A stretch of DNA of 64,000 nt from DASUFZ01 sp035541475 (GCA_035541475.1 DATKND010000054.1:1-64000); one strand, 5' to 3'; shown: positions 24,034 through 34,292, counted from the first letter of the stretch. A program made the numbers and translations. The notes: generated by a model not told the origin, from the letters alone.

Positions 24034-26121
24034 ATGTTGAATCTTCAGATGATCCGCAACATCGGCATCAGCGCCCACATCGACTCGGGCAAGACGACGC
24101 TCACGGAGCGGATCCTCTTCTACACCAAGCGCATCCACCGCATCCACGAGGTCAAGGGCAAGGACGAGGTGGGCGCGACCATGGACTTCATGGAGCTCGA
24201 GCGCGAGCGCGGCATCACGATCGCGTCCGCCGCGACCTTCTGCGAGTGGCGCGGCCACCACGTGAACATCATCGACACGCCCGGGCACGTCGACTTCACG
24301 ATCGAGGTCGAGCGCTCGCTGCGCGTGCTCGACGGCGCGATCCTGGTGCTCTGCGGCGTGGCCGGCGTGCAGTCGCAGTCGCTGACCGTCGATCGCCAGA
24401 TGCGGCGCTACAAGGTCCCGCGCCTCGCCTTCGTGAACAAGCTCGACCGCTCCGGCGCGAATCCCTTCCGCGTGGTCGAGCAGCTTCGCGACAAGCTGCG
24501 ACACAACGCCGTGCTGATGCAGATCCCGATCGGGCTCGAGAGCAAGCACGAGGGCCTCGTGGACCTCGTCACGATGAAGGCCGTCTACTTCGACGGCCCG
24601 AACGGCGAGGCGATCCGGGTCGAGGAGATTCCCGCGGAGATGCGCGACGACGCGGCCGCCGCGCGCGAGACCATGCTCGACGCGGTGTCGCTCTATTCCG
24701 ACGAGCTCACCGAGGCGATCCTCGAGGACAAGGTCACCGAGGAGCTGATCCACGACGCCGTCCGGCGCGGCACGCTCGCGCAGAGCCTGACTCCCGTCTT
24801 CATCGGCTCGGCCTACAAGAACAAGGGCGTGCAGCCGCTGCTCGACGCCGTCACGCGCTATTTGCCGAGCCCGCTCGACGTCGAGAACACCGCCGTCGAC
24901 CTCTCGAACGACGAGGCGCCGATCACGCTCGCGGCCGACCCGAACAAGCCGCTCGTGGCGCTCGCCTTCAAGCTCGAGGACGGCCGCTATGGGCAGCTCA
25001 CCTATCTCCGCGTCTACCAGGGGCGCATCGCGCGCGGCGTGTCGATCCTGAACGCGCGAACCAAGCGCCGCCACAAGGTCGGGCGCCTCGGCCGCATGCA
25101 CGCCGATCAGATGGAGGAGATCGAGGAGGCGTTCGCCGGCGACATCGTCGCGATGTTCGGCATCGACTGCGCCTCGGGTGACACCTTCACGGACGAGTCG
25201 ATCCAGGTCGCGATGAGCTCCATGCACGTGCCCGCGCCCGTGATCTCGCTCTCGATCAAGCCGGTCGACAAGAAGGCGCAGGACAACATGGGCAAGGCGC
25301 TCGGTCGCTTCGTGCGCGAGGACCCGACCTTCCACTCCGCCGTCGACGGCGAGAGCGGCGAGACGGTGATCTCGGGCATGGGCGAGCTGCACCTCGACGT
25401 CTACGTCGAGCGCATGAAGCGCGAGTACGGCGTGGTGGTCGAGACGGGCGCGCCGCAGGTGGCCTACCGCGAGGCCATCAGCCAGCGCGCGGAGTTCGTC
25501 ACCACGCACAAGAAGCAGACCGGCGGATCCGGCCAGTACGCGAAGGTCGCGGGCTACGTCGAGCCCTTCCCCGACGGCGACTTCGAGTACCTGAACGAGG
25601 TGCGCGGCGGCAACGTGCCGAGCGAGTTCATTCCGTCGGTGGAGAAGGGCGTCCGCACCGCGCTCGAGAAGGGCACCTTGATCGGATTCCCGATCACCAA
25701 CCTCCGCTTCGTGCTGAACGACGGACAGGCGCACAGCGTCGACTCGTCGGACATCGCCTTCCAGATCGCGGGCCGCAAGGCGCTGCGCGAGGTCTACCCG
25801 AGGGCGAAGCCCGTCGTGCTCGAGCCGGTGATGAAGCTCGAGGTCGAGAGCCCGGCCGAGTTCCAGGGCTCCATCCTCAAGACCGTGATGCAGCGCCGCG
25901 GCACGGTGGTCGGCACGACGGAGGAGGACGGCTTCTGCCGCGTGGAGGCGGAGGTGCCGCTCGCCGAGATGTTCGGGTACTCGACGGATCTGCGTTCCTG
26001 CACCCAGGGCAAGGCCGAGTTCACCATGGAATTTTCACGGTATCTTCGCGTTCCCGGCGCGGTGCAGGACGAGCTGATCAAGAAGTACGGCTCGCGCATC
26101 GTCAAGATCGAAGAGGAATAG
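24034..26121 (+). CDS. fusA: Elongation factor G, spdEFG1/mitochondrial-like type
   Basis: A 695-residue translational GTPase that drives ribosomal translocation. The G domain has AHIDSGKTTLTERI (P-loop), RGITIASAAT (switch I), DTPGHVDF and NKLD. All five EF-G domains are present, including the domain IV region QTGGSGQYAKV and the C-terminal GYSTDLRSCTQGKAEFTMEF. Segments such as KGKDEVGATMDFMELERERGITI, VLCGVAGVQSQS and HNAVLMQIPIGLE match the EF-G1 of mitochondria and the spdEFG1 of spirochaetes, planctomycetes and deltaproteobacteria, where a second EF-G handles ribosome recycling. ATG 24034 gives the conserved N-terminus. Confidence 0.95.
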   Translation: MLNLQMIRNIGISAHIDSGKTTLTERILFYTKRIHRIHEVKGKDEVGATMDFMELERERGITIASAATFCEWRGHHVNIIDTPGHVDFTIEVERSLRVLDGAILVLCGVAGVQSQSLTVDRQMRRYKVPRLAFVNKLDRSGANPFRVVEQLRDKLRHNAVLMQIPIGLESKHEGLVDLVTMKAVYFDGPNGEAIRVEEIPAEMRDDAAAARETMLDAVSLYSDELTEAILEDKVTEELIHDAVRRGTLAQSLTPVFIGSAYKNKGVQPLLDAVTRYLPSPLDVENTAVDLSNDEAPITLAADPNKPLVALAFKLEDGRYGQLTYLRVYQGRIARGVSILNARTKRRHKVGRLGRMHADQMEEIEEAFAGDIVAMFGIDCASGDTFTDESIQVAMSSMHVPAPVISLSIKPVDKKAQDNMGKALGRFVREDPTFHSAVDGESGETVISGMGELHLDVYVERMKREYGVVVETGAPQVAYREAISQRAEFVTTHKKQTGGSGQYAKVAGYVEPFPDGDFEYLNEVRGGNVPSEFIPSVEKGVRTALEKGTLIGFPITNLRFVLNDGQAHSVDSSDIAFQIAGRKALREVYPRAKPVVLEPVMKLEVESPAEFQGSILKTVMQRRGTVVGTTEEDGFCRVEAEVPLAEMFGYSTDLRSCTQGKAEFTMEFSRYLRVPGAVQDELIKKYGSRIVKIEEE

Positions 26122-26130
26122 GGGGACGAT

Positions 26131-26820
26131 TTGCAGCGGAAGTTCCTGAACGCGCGAAGCCCGCTCCGACTCCTCGAAAAGAACCTCCACGGCGGCCTCG
26201 GCCGCGGCAACGTCGGCATCGTCCTCGCCGGTCACGGGGTCGGCAAGACGTCGTTCCTCGTCGGTGTCGCGGTCGACGAGCTGCTGCGGCGCGGCCGCGT
26301 GTTGCACGTCTCGGCGGCGCACAGCGTCCCGCACGTGCGCGCCCACTACGACACGGTCTTCGACGAGCTCGCGAGCTCCACGCGCCTCGAGAACGAGGGA
26401 CTGATCCGCGGCGAGATCGAGCGCAACCGCAGCATCCGCGTGTATCCGCCCAATACGGTCACCGCCGCCAAGCTGCGCGACGCCGTGAAGCTCGAGCGCG
26501 AGGCCGGCGGCGCGCCGTCCTTGCTCGTGCTCGAGGGTCTCGACCTCGGCGCCTTCGGCCGCCACGACGTCGAGGACCTGCGCGCGCTCGCGCAGGAGCT
26601 CGACGCCGAGGTCTGGCTCGAGTCGGCCTGCAGCGACGAGCGCGAGGTCAGGATCCCGCCGCACGTGAAGGCGATCGAGGACCTGGTGTCGGTGATCCTG
26701 GCGCTCGAGCCCGGCGACGACGCCGTGCGGCTGCGCGCGCTCAAGGAGCACGACAACCGCGACCTCGCGGACCTGCACGTGAAGCTCGACCCGCGCACCC
26801 TGCTGCTGAAGCGGAGCTAG
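26131..26820 (+). CDS. P-loop ATPase of unknown role
   Basis: A 229-residue RecA/KaiC-like NTPase. Walker A is GHGVGKTS (about residues 35-42). A Walker-B-like strand is SLLVLEGLDLG, and basic residues follow in ERNRSIRVYPPNT. It starts with TTG 9 bases after the EF-G stop, preceded by GGGGGAC, so it is very likely co-transcribed with fusA. No domain reveals a substrate. It may regulate translation or serve unrelated housekeeping. Confidence 0.65.
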   Translation: MQRKFLNARSPLRLLEKNLHGGLGRGNVGIVLAGHGVGKTSFLVGVAVDELLRRGRVLHVSAAHSVPHVRAHYDTVFDELASSTRLENEGLIRGEIERNRSIRVYPPNTVTAAKLRDAVKLEREAGGAPSLLVLEGLDLGAFGRHDVEDLRALAQELDAEVWLESACSDEREVRIPPHVKAIEDLVSVILALEPGDDAVRLRALKEHDNRDLADLHVKLDPRTLLLKRS

Positions 26821-26875
26821 TTCCGACCTTCGCTCGCCTTCGGCTCGCTGCGCGTCGCGCGAAGCGCACGGCTTG

Positions 26876-27397
26876 CTAGCGCTTCTTGAACTCCGCCAGC
26901 CGCTCGCGATAGGCGGCGCGCAGCGCGTTGATCTCGGGCCGCGTGAAGCCGATCTCCTCGCCGATCGCGGCGATCTCGGCGCTCTCGACCGTCTCGATGA
27001 TGCCGTCCGCGGCGGCGACCTCGAACAGACATTCGAGCAGGCGCGCGCGCTGCTCCGGGGTCGAGATGCTCTTGAACTCGCGCGTCACCACGTAGTTCTC
27101 GGTGCCGCCGAGGAGTCGCGCCTGTGACTTCGCGATCTCCACCACGAGCGCCGCCTCCGCGTCCGAGAGGCCCGCGCTGCCGCGGACGGCCTTCTCCATT
27201 GCGATCGTCTCGCTCTCGTCGATGTGGAGATCGGCCTGCGCGACGCGCGCGAGCACGTACGCGAAGGCGGCCAGGTACTTGGCCTGCGCGGGGTCGAGGC
27301 GATCGAGGCGCGCGGCGATGCGGCGCACCGTCTCGGTGTCACCCGCGCCGTCGCGCGACGCAGCGCGGACTCCGAGGAAACGCAGCAGCGAGACCAC
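26876..27397 (-). CDS. TerB-like (tellurite resistance/DjlA) domain protein
   Basis: A 173-residue all-helical acidic protein. The region of about 40-170 fits TerB/DjlA-like seven-helix domains: YLAAFAYVLARVAQADLHIDESE, ALVVEIAKSQ and FEVAAADGIIETVESAEIAAIGEEIGF, with the paired acidic D-x-HIDESE and ADGIIETVE motifs that bind metal ions. GTG 27397 (VSLLRFLG) is the likely start. It converges with the P-loop ATPase and lies 11 bases from the flavoprotein operon on the same strand. Confidence 0.8.
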   Translation of the reverse strand: MVSLLRFLGVRAASRDGAGDTETVRRIAARLDRLDPAQAKYLAAFAYVLARVAQADLHIDESETIAMEKAVRGSAGLSDAEAALVVEIAKSQARLLGGTENYVVTREFKSISTPEQRARLLECLFEVAAADGIIETVESAEIAAIGEEIGFTRPEINALRAAYRERLAEFKKR

Positions 27398-27408
27398 GGC
27401 GACCGACG

Positions 27409-28944
27409 TTAGCGCCGCAGGCGCAGGTAGCGCCCGAACCAGCGCGCGATGCCGGGCGTGAAGCGGCTGCGCGTGTAGAAGCCGGCGGCGCGCTTGATGC
27501 CCTCGGCCTGTGTCGGATACGGGTGGATCGTGTTGCCGATCGCGGAGAGACCGAGGTCGGCGGTCATCGCGAGCGTCAGCTCGCCGATCATCTCGCCCGC
27601 GTGGCTCGCGACGATCGTCGCTCCGACGATGCGATCGCTGCCCCGCCGCAGGTGCACGCGCACGAGGCCTTGCTCCTCGCCGTCTAGGACGGCGCGATTG
27701 ACCTGCGCGAGCGGCACGTCGAGGGTGTCGACCTCGATGCCCTGCTTCGCTGCCTCGGCCGCGTGCAGGCCCACGTGCGCGACCTCGGGGTCGGTGTAGG
27801 TGCACCAGGGCATGACGAGCGACGAGATCTTCTTGCGGCCGAGCGGGCCGAGCGAGAAGAGCGCGTTCTGCACCGCGATCTTCGCCGACGCGTCGGCCGC
27901 GTGCGTGAATTTCCAGTCGAGGCAGACGTCGCCCGCCGCGTAGATGCGCGGGTTGCTCGTGCGGAGCGCGTCGTCCACGCGCACGCCTTTGCGGTCGTAG
28001 GCGACGTCCGCCTGCTCGAGGCCGAGCCCCTCGACGTTCGGCGCGCGGCCGACGCCGACCAGGATCTCGTCGACCGCGACTTCCTCCGCTGCGCCGCCCG
28101 CTCGCGCGAAGTGCAGGCGCTTCGCGCCGTCCCGCAGCGAGACGCGCTCGAGCTTCGCGCCGTGCACGACGCGGATGCCCTCCTCGGCGAAGCGGCGCTC
28201 CAGCAACGCCGCCACGTCGGCGTCCTCGCGCGGCAGCAGGTGCGCGTCGGCGTGCACCACCACGACCTCGGAGCCGAGTCGCCGGAAGGCCTGCGCCATC
28301 TCGCAGCCGATCGGGCCGGCACCGATCACGCCGAGACGCGGCGGCCGCGCGGTCAGGTTGAAGAGCGTCTCGTTGGTGAGGTAGCCCGCCTCGGCGAGAC
28401 CCGGGATCGGCGGCGCGGAAGCGCGCGCGCCGGTCGCGACGATCGCGCGCGCGAACCGCAGCCTGCGGCCCTCCACCTCGATCTCGTCGCGCCCCGTGAA
28501 GCGCGCCTCGCCGAGAACCACCTCGACGCCGAGCTCGTCGCGATAGCGCGCAGCCGAGTCGTCGTGGCTGATGCGCGCGCGCACGACCCGCATGCGGCGC
28601 ATCGCGGCGGCGAAGTCGGGCTGCGCCCCCGGCGCGAGCGCGAGCCCGATCTCCTTCTCGGCGCGCCGCGCCTCGGCGGCGAAGCGCGCGGCGCGGATCA
28701 CGCCCTTCGACGGCACGCAGCCGACGTTCAGGCAGTCGCCACCGAGATAGTGTCGCTCGATCATCGCGACCTTCGCGCCGAGACCGGCGCCGACCGCCGC
28801 CGAGATCAGGCCCGCGGTGCCGGCGCCGACGACCACGAGGTTGTAGCGGCCGGAGGGTTGCGGGTTCTGCCATGCGCGCGGGTGCACGTTCTCGAGGAGC
28901 GCGCGATTGGCCTCGTCCTGCGGCTCGATCGGGGGCAGCTCCAC
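27409..28944 (-). CDS. FAD-dependent disulfide oxidoreductase (mercuric reductase / lipoamide dehydrogenase family)
   Basis: A 511-residue class I pyridine-nucleotide disulfide oxidoreductase. It has the FAD motif NLVVVGAGTAGLISA, the redox-active pair in GGDCLNVGCVPSKG, the NAD(P)H motif GVIGAGPIGCEMA, the second FAD motif PRIYAAGDVC, and the dimer-domain His/Glu segment HPYPTQAEGIKRA. A 33-residue extension precedes the FAD motif, as in the type fused or linked to TVP38 proteins. It follows the TVP38 and ArsS genes in one operon, so a role in arsenic or thiol redox chemistry is plausible. True lipoamide or mercury activity is unproven: no N-terminal metal-binding domain or C-terminal vicinal Cys is seen. 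Confidence 0.88.
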   Translation of the reverse strand: MELPPIEPQDEANRALLENVHPRAWQNPQPSGRYNLVVVGAGTAGLISAAVGAGLGAKVAMIERHYLGGDCLNVGCVPSKGVIRAARFAAEARRAEKEIGLALAPGAQPDFAAAMRRMRVVRARISHDDSAARYRDELGVEVVLGEARFTGRDEIEVEGRRLRFARAIVATGARASAPPIPGLAEAGYLTNETLFNLTARPPRLGVIGAGPIGCEMAQAFRRLGSEVVVVHADAHLLPREDADVAALLERRFAEEGIRVVHGAKLERVSLRDGAKRLHFARAGGAAEEVAVDEILVGVGRAPNVEGLGLEQADVAYDRKGVRVDDALRTSNPRIYAAGDVCLDWKFTHAADASAKIAVQNALFSLGPLGRKKISSLVMPWCTYTDPEVAHVGLHAAEAAKQGIEVDTLDVPLAQVNRAVLDGEEQGLVRVHLRRGSDRIVGATIVASHAGEMIGELTLAMTADLGLSAIGNTIHPYPTQAEGIKRAAGFYTRSRFTPGIARWFGRYLRLRR

Positions 28945-28970
28945 GGTTTCCTCCGACGCTCGGGTTCTCG

Positions 28971-29677
28971 TCAGTCGCTCGTCGCCTCGGCCAGCGCGCG
29001 GCGCGCGACGCGCGTCACGTACACCGTTGCGACGACCGTCGCGACCAGTCCGATGGCGAGCAGCGCGCTCTGGCCCGGTCCGCGCTCGGGCCGCGCGCCG
29101 CCGGCGAGCGCCGCGAGGTCGCCGACCACGCGGCCGAGATACACGTAGAGGAGCGTGCCCGGCAGCATGCCGACGGCGGCCACCGTGTAGTCGCCGAAGC
29201 GCACGCGCGTCAGCCCGAGCGCGTAGTTCAGCAGGTTGAACGGGAAGACCGGGGAGAGCCGCAGCAGCAGCACGATCTTCCGCCCTTCCGCGCCGATCGC
29301 GCGATCGATCGCCGCGAAGCGGGGGTTGTCCGCGATGCGCCGCTCGACCGCGGCGCGCGCGAGATAGCGCGCGACGAGGAAGGCGGCGCAGCTCCCCAAG
29401 GTCGCGGCGACGAACACGTAGAGCGTCCCACGCGTGACTCCGAAGATCGCGCCGGCGGCCAGGGTCATCAGCGACGCCGGCACGAAGGCCACGACGGCGA
29501 GCGCATAGCCTGCGACGAAGACGAGGGGCCCCCAGAATCCGAGCTGCTGGACCCAGGCGGCGAACGCGGGGATGCGGTCGCCGACGCTTCGTCCGATTGC
29601 GAAGAGCGCCGCCAGCGCGAGCGCACCGAGCGCGAGCTTCGCGAGGGGCGCGCGCGAGGCGGCGGTCTCCGTCGAGG

Positions 29678-29681
<4 letters not shown>
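28971..29681 (-). CDS. TVP38/TMEM64-family membrane protein
   Basis: 236 residues with five or six membrane helices. It has the SNARE-associated/VTT domain signature FVPASLMTLAAGAIFG...G, SCAAFLVARYLAR and LRLSPVFPFNLLNYALGLTRVRFGDY. The family includes lipid scramblases and transport-related proteins. It begins with TTG 29681, overlapping the ArsS stop (TTGA), and the flavoprotein gene follows 26 bases after its stop. The set ArsS, TVP38 and oxidoreductase recurs in arsenosugar-producing bacteria. Confidence 0.88.
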
Positions 29682-30640
<959 letters not shown>

Positions 30641-30878
30641 GCACCGCGATGGTACGCCGGATGAACGCAGGCAGTCACGCGACGCGCTGCGAGGCGGGAG
30701 CGTGCTGCTATGCTGCGCCGCGGCCGCTTCGCGCGGCTGGCGCTCTGCCCCGCGATCCCCCCGGCGGTCACGCGGAAGCGACGCCCGACGACCTCCACCC
30801 CGCCGACGGCGAGCGCCTCGCGCCGACGCGTCGGCACCGATCCCGAGGGCCGCACGGCCCTCCATCCAGGAGACTCGA

Positions 30879-31790
30879 ATGAGCGACATTCGCTTCGACG
30901 GCCGCGTGGCCGTCATCACCGGCGCAGGCGGCGGCCTCGGCAAGACCTACGCGCTCGAGCTCGCCCGGCGCGGCGCCTCCATCGTCGTGAACGACCTCGG
31001 CGGCAAGGCCGACGGCACCGGCGCGGGTCACTCGATGGCCGACCTGACGGCGAAGGAGATCAACGAGGCCGGCGGCAAGGCCGTCGCGAACTACGACTCC
31101 GTCGCCACCCCCGAAGGCGGCAAGGGCATCATCAAGTCCGCGATCGACAACTTCGGCAAGGTCGACATCCTCATCAACAACGCCGGCATCCTGCGCGACA
31201 AGAGCTTCCTGAAGCTCGAGCCGAAGGACCTCGACGCGGTCCTCGACGTGCACCTGAAGGGCGGCTTCTACGTGACGCAGCCCGCCTTCGCGGTGATGAA
31301 GGAGCAGGGCTACGGCCGCATCGTGATGGCGTCGTCCGGCGCGGGCATCTTCGGAAACTTCGGCCAGACGAACTACGGCGCCGCGAAGATGGGACTGGTC
31401 GGGCTCATGAACGTGCTCGCGGTCGAGGGCGCGAAGTACAACATCAAGGTGAACACGATCGCGCCGATCGCGAAGACGCGCCTCACGGAGCAGCTCCTCG
31501 GTGGCCTGGCCGACGCGCTCGACCCGAACTTCGTGACCCCGCTCGTCGTGTATCTCGCGTCCGAGCGCTGCGAGCTGACGCACGAGATCTTCGACGTCGG
31601 CGGCGGACGTTATGCCCGCATCTTCGTCGCCATGGGCAAGGGCTGGACCGCGCCGAAGGGCGGAATTCCCTCGGCCGAGGACATCTTCGATCACATCGAC
31701 GTGATCCGCGATCAGAAGGGCTACGCCGTGCCCGAGAGCATCGCGGACGAGACGCGCGCGGTCGCCGAAGCGATCAAGGCGCGGGCGTAA
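30879..31790 (+). CDS. SDR 3-hydroxyacyl-CoA dehydrogenase, MFE-2-like
   Basis: A 303-residue short-chain dehydrogenase of the type forming the N-terminal part of peroxisomal multifunctional enzyme 2. It has VAVITGAGGGLGKTYAL (NAD+ site), VVNDLGGKADG, NNAGILRDKSF, catalytic Ser in VMASSGAG, Y-x3-K as YGAAKMG, and the family tail beginning APIAKTRLTEQLL. These enzymes oxidise (3R)-hydroxyacyl-CoA. AGGAG sits 7 bases before the ATG. The MaoC-type hydratase 10 bases downstream supplies the preceding step, so the two together form a split MFE-2. Confidence 0.92.
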   Translation: MSDIRFDGRVAVITGAGGGLGKTYALELARRGASIVVNDLGGKADGTGAGHSMADLTAKEINEAGGKAVANYDSVATPEGGKGIIKSAIDNFGKVDILINNAGILRDKSFLKLEPKDLDAVLDVHLKGGFYVTQPAFAVMKEQGYGRIVMASSGAGIFGNFGQTNYGAAKMGLVGLMNVLAVEGAKYNIKVNTIAPIAKTRLTEQLLGGLADALDPNFVTPLVVYLASERCELTHEIFDVGGGRYARIFVAMGKGWTAPKGGIPSAEDIFDHIDVIRDQKGYAVPESIADETRAVAEAIKARA

Positions 31791-31800
31791 GGAGGGAGCC

Positions 31801-32652
31801 ATGCCGATCGATCCCAACAAGGCGCGCGGCGCGAAGCTGCCCGACAGCGAGACCTCGTACGACCGCGACCGGGTGATCCTCTACCACCTGGGCATCGGCG
31901 CGGGCGTGCCCCCCACCGACGCGAACGAGCTGCAGTACACGTACGAGAAGAATCTGAAGGTGCTGCCGAGCTTCGCCGTGATCCCCGGCTTCGGCTCGAT
32001 GGGCGGCATCGCCAGCATCCCGGGTCTGCAGTTCAACTTCGCGATGCTGCTGCACGGCGAGCAGGAGGTGATCCTGCACAAGCCGCTGCCGCCGGCGCAG
32101 AAGCTGAAGACCTCGGCGCACGTCCCGGAGATCTACGACAAGGGCAAGGCGGCGCTCGTCATCCTCGAGGCCAACGCGCGCGACGAGTCGGGCGACAAGC
32201 TCTTCACCAATCGCATGTCGCTCTTCATCCGCGGCGAGGGCGGCTTCGGCGGCGACTCCGGCCCGAAGGTCGGCAACGCCGCGCCGGAGCGGAAGCCGGA
32301 CGGCGTGATCACGCGCACGACCTTGCCGCAGCAGGCGCTGATCTATCGCCTGTCGGGTGACAAGAACCCGCTCCACTGCGACCCCGACTTCGCGAAGATG
32401 GCGGGCTTCGACAAGCCGATCATCCACGGGCTCTGCTCGTACGGGATCGCCTGCAAGGCGATCGTCGACGAGGTGCTCGGCGGCGACGTCACGCAGGTGG
32501 CGCGCTACCAGGCGCGCTTCGCCGGTGTCGGGTTCCCGGGCGAGACCTATCAGGTCTCGTACTGGAAGCAGGGCAAGCAGATCCTGCTCGAGGCGAAGAG
32601 CGCGGAGCGCGGCGCGCCGATCATCTCGAACGCGGTGGTCGAGCTGCGCTGA
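31801..32652 (+). CDS. MaoC-type (R)-specific enoyl-CoA hydratase 2
   Basis: A 283-residue double-hotdog hydratase like the hydratase-2 part of MFE-2. The N-terminal hotdog is inactive; the second carries the catalytic hydratase-2 motif in YRLSGDKNPLHCDP, followed by FDKPIIHGLCSYG. It converts trans-2-enoyl-CoA into (3R)-hydroxyacyl-CoA for the dehydrogenase upstream, typically for branched or sterol-side-chain acyl-CoAs. AGGAGG lies just before the ATG. Confidence 0.93.
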   Translation: MPIDPNKARGAKLPDSETSYDRDRVILYHLGIGAGVPPTDANELQYTYEKNLKVLPSFAVIPGFGSMGGIASIPGLQFNFAMLLHGEQEVILHKPLPPAQKLKTSAHVPEIYDKGKAALVILEANARDESGDKLFTNRMSLFIRGEGGFGGDSGPKVGNAAPERKPDGVITRTTLPQQALIYRLSGDKNPLHCDPDFAKMAGFDKPIIHGLCSYGIACKAIVDEVLGGDVTQVARYQARFAGVGFPGETYQVSYWKQGKQILLEAKSAERGAPIISNAVVELR

Positions 32653-32705
32653 GACTCCGACGTCCCTCTGCCGGCGAGATCGCGACGGCGCTCGGCGCGG
32701 AGAGC

Positions 32706-33227
32706 GTGTTCACCTACCCGGAGGTGGGGCTCTCCCGCGAGCTGGACTCGGCCGCCGCGCGCGAGCGTCTGGCCCGACGCTACGACGTCGATCGCCGCGA
32801 GTTCGCGCTCGGCAAGGGCCGCGACGTGTTCGAGCGGGCGCGGTCGGCGCTGCTTTCCTGGCGCCACTTCGAGGTTCCGTGGCTCACGTTCCACCGCTCG
32901 GGTCCGGTTGCGCAGGGGCAGGGCGTCGCGACGGTGCTCTCCATCGCGGGCATCTGGTTCGTGAACCCCTGCCGTGTCGTCTACACGGAGCTCGATCGGC
33001 CGGACCGGGTCGCGTTCGGGTACGGCACCTTGCGCGGACACGCGGAGTCGGGCGAAGAGCAGTTCCGGGTCTCGTTCGATCCGGTCACCGACCAAGTCAG
33101 CTACAGCCTCTCGGCGTTCTCCCGTCCCGCGCTCCTGGCGACGAGGGTCGCGTACCCGCTGGCCCGCCGCGTCCAGGCGCGCTTCGCGGCAGATTCCGCG
33201 CGCGCTCTGGCGCAGGCCTCCGCATGA
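32706..33227 (+). CDS. DUF1990 family protein
   Basis: About 173 residues matching the DUF1990 pattern: YPEVGLSREL near the start, LGKGRDVFERARSALLSWRHFEVPW in the middle, then LRGHAESGEEQFRVSFDP and FSRPALLATRVAYPLARRVQARF. Function is unknown. GTG 32706 has no clear RBS, and the frame continues upstream (GEIATALGAES) to the MaoC stop, so the real N-terminus may be some 15 residues longer. The stop overlaps the next ATG by four bases. Confidence 0.8.
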   Translation: MFTYPEVGLSRELDSAAARERLARRYDVDRREFALGKGRDVFERARSALLSWRHFEVPWLTFHRSGPVAQGQGVATVLSIAGIWFVNPCRVVYTELDRPDRVAFGYGTLRGHAESGEEQFRVSFDPVTDQVSYSLSAFSRPALLATRVAYPLARRVQARFAADSARALAQASA

Positions 33228-33505
33228 GCGCGACCCGGCTGGCGGTGAAGGTCGTGCCCGGCGCTTCGCGAAGCGGCATCGCCGGGTGGCTCGGCGACAC
33301 CTTGAAGGTTCGCGTGACCGCGCCGGCGGAGCAGGGCAAGGCGAACGCAGCCGTCGAGGCGCTCCTCGCCGACGCGCTCGGTGTACCGCGTGAGTGCGTG
33401 CGCATAGCGAGCGGGACGGCGTCACCGCGCAAGGTCGTCGAGATCGCGTGGCTCACCGATGCGGAGGCGCGGAGCCGGCTCGACCAGGCGTTGGACGCGC
33501 GATGA
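33224..33505 (+). CDS. DUF167/YggU family protein
   Basis: A 93-residue small basic protein of the YggU family: RLAVKVVPGASRSGIAGWLG, LKVRVTAPAEQGKANAAVEALLADAL and IASGTASPRKVVEI are the family's conserved parts. Function is unknown. It is coupled by ATGA overlaps to both neighbours. Confidence 0.88.
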   Translation: MSATRLAVKVVPGASRSGIAGWLGDTLKVRVTAPAEQGKANAAVEALLADALGVPRECVRIASGTASPRKVVEIAWLTDAEARSRLDQALDAR

Positions 33506-34011
33506 CTCGATACGTGGTCAGCCTCGCGGTGGCCGTGCTCGTCTGCGCGCTCGCGTTCCCCGTGATCATGAAGGTCTCCGCGTATCTCGCGGCGGGATGG
33601 GCGAGCGCGCTAGAGGTCGTCGTTGGCGCGCTCGCTCCGCAGGCCGATGTGCCGAAGTCCGACACCGGAGTTCCACCGCCGACGAGCGCGCCGGCGCGCG
33701 CTTGCGAGATCGACTCCCTGCTCTCGTCGCTGGAGCATCGAGATCCCGTCGCAGAGGCGAATGCGTCCGTCGCGCGTGAGAACTTCGTCCTGCTCGGAGT
33801 CCACTCGTCGGAGGTGCCGGGAGTCGAAGGCGATCCCGGATGCTGGGAACGCGAGCTCGGCGTCGTCTGGATTCCGGATACGAGCGACGCGCCCCGCTGC
33901 GCCGAGCACGGGCGCCTGCAGGGCGTCGCGCGCTCGTTCGCGGAGAAATACAACCGCCTCGTCGTCGAGTCCTATCTCCGCAGCGCGCACTCGGAGTGCG
34001 TTCGCTCGTGA
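33502..34011 (+). CDS. Hypothetical exported/membrane-anchored protein
   Basis: 169 residues with an N-terminal hydrophobic helix (YVVSLAVAVLVCALAFPVIM). A Pro-rich linker and a soluble domain with four cysteines follow (ACEID, DPGCWERELG, APRCAEHG, HSECVRS), which could form disulfides outside the cytoplasm. No family is recognised. Its start and stop both overlap neighbouring genes (ATGA, GTGA). Confidence 0.65.
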   Translation: MTRYVVSLAVAVLVCALAFPVIMKVSAYLAAGWASALEVVVGALAPQADVPKSDTGVPPPTSAPARACEIDSLLSSLEHRDPVAEANASVARENFVLLGVHSSEVPGVEGDPGCWERELGVVWIPDTSDAPRCAEHGRLQGVARSFAEKYNRLVVESYLRSAHSECVRS

Positions 34012-34292
34012 AGACCCTCCCGTCCGACGTCGCTCCGTATCGACGCACACCGGAGTTCACCGAGTCGACCGTTCCCGACGCGCTAAGGCGTCACCACACG
34101 ACGAAGGCCGGCGTCTGGGCGCGCATCCAGGTCCTCGAGGGATCGCTCCGCTACCGCATCCTCGAGCCGACGCGCGAGGAGCACGTGCTCACGCCCGAGC
34201 GTCCCGGCATCGTCGAGCCCGAGGTCCCGCACGAGGTCGAGCCGTTCGGCCGCGTGCGGTTCTTCGTGGAGTTCCTGCGGACCGCGCAGTAG
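34008..34292 (+). CDS. DUF1971 / YeaR-TehB-like cupin-fold protein
   Basis: 94 residues matching the DUF1971 fold shared by YeaR and the TehB C-terminal relatives: PYRRTPEFTESTVPDALRRHHTTKAGVWARIQVLEGSLRY, then PGIVEPEVPHEVEPFG and RFFVEFLR. The His residues (RRHH, PHEVEP) fit a small metal-binding cupin. Starts with GTG overlapping the previous stop; last gene of this run. Confidence 0.8.
   Translation: MKTLPSDVAPYRRTPEFTESTVPDALRRHHTTKAGVWARIQVLEGSLRYRILEPTREEHVLTPERPGIVEPEVPHEVEPFGRVRFFVEFLRTAQ

Noticed and set aside
23833..25734. A 633-codon minus-strand frame opposite EF-G
   Set aside because: The EF-G frame is unmistakable. The opposite product is rich in His, Arg and Val without domains.
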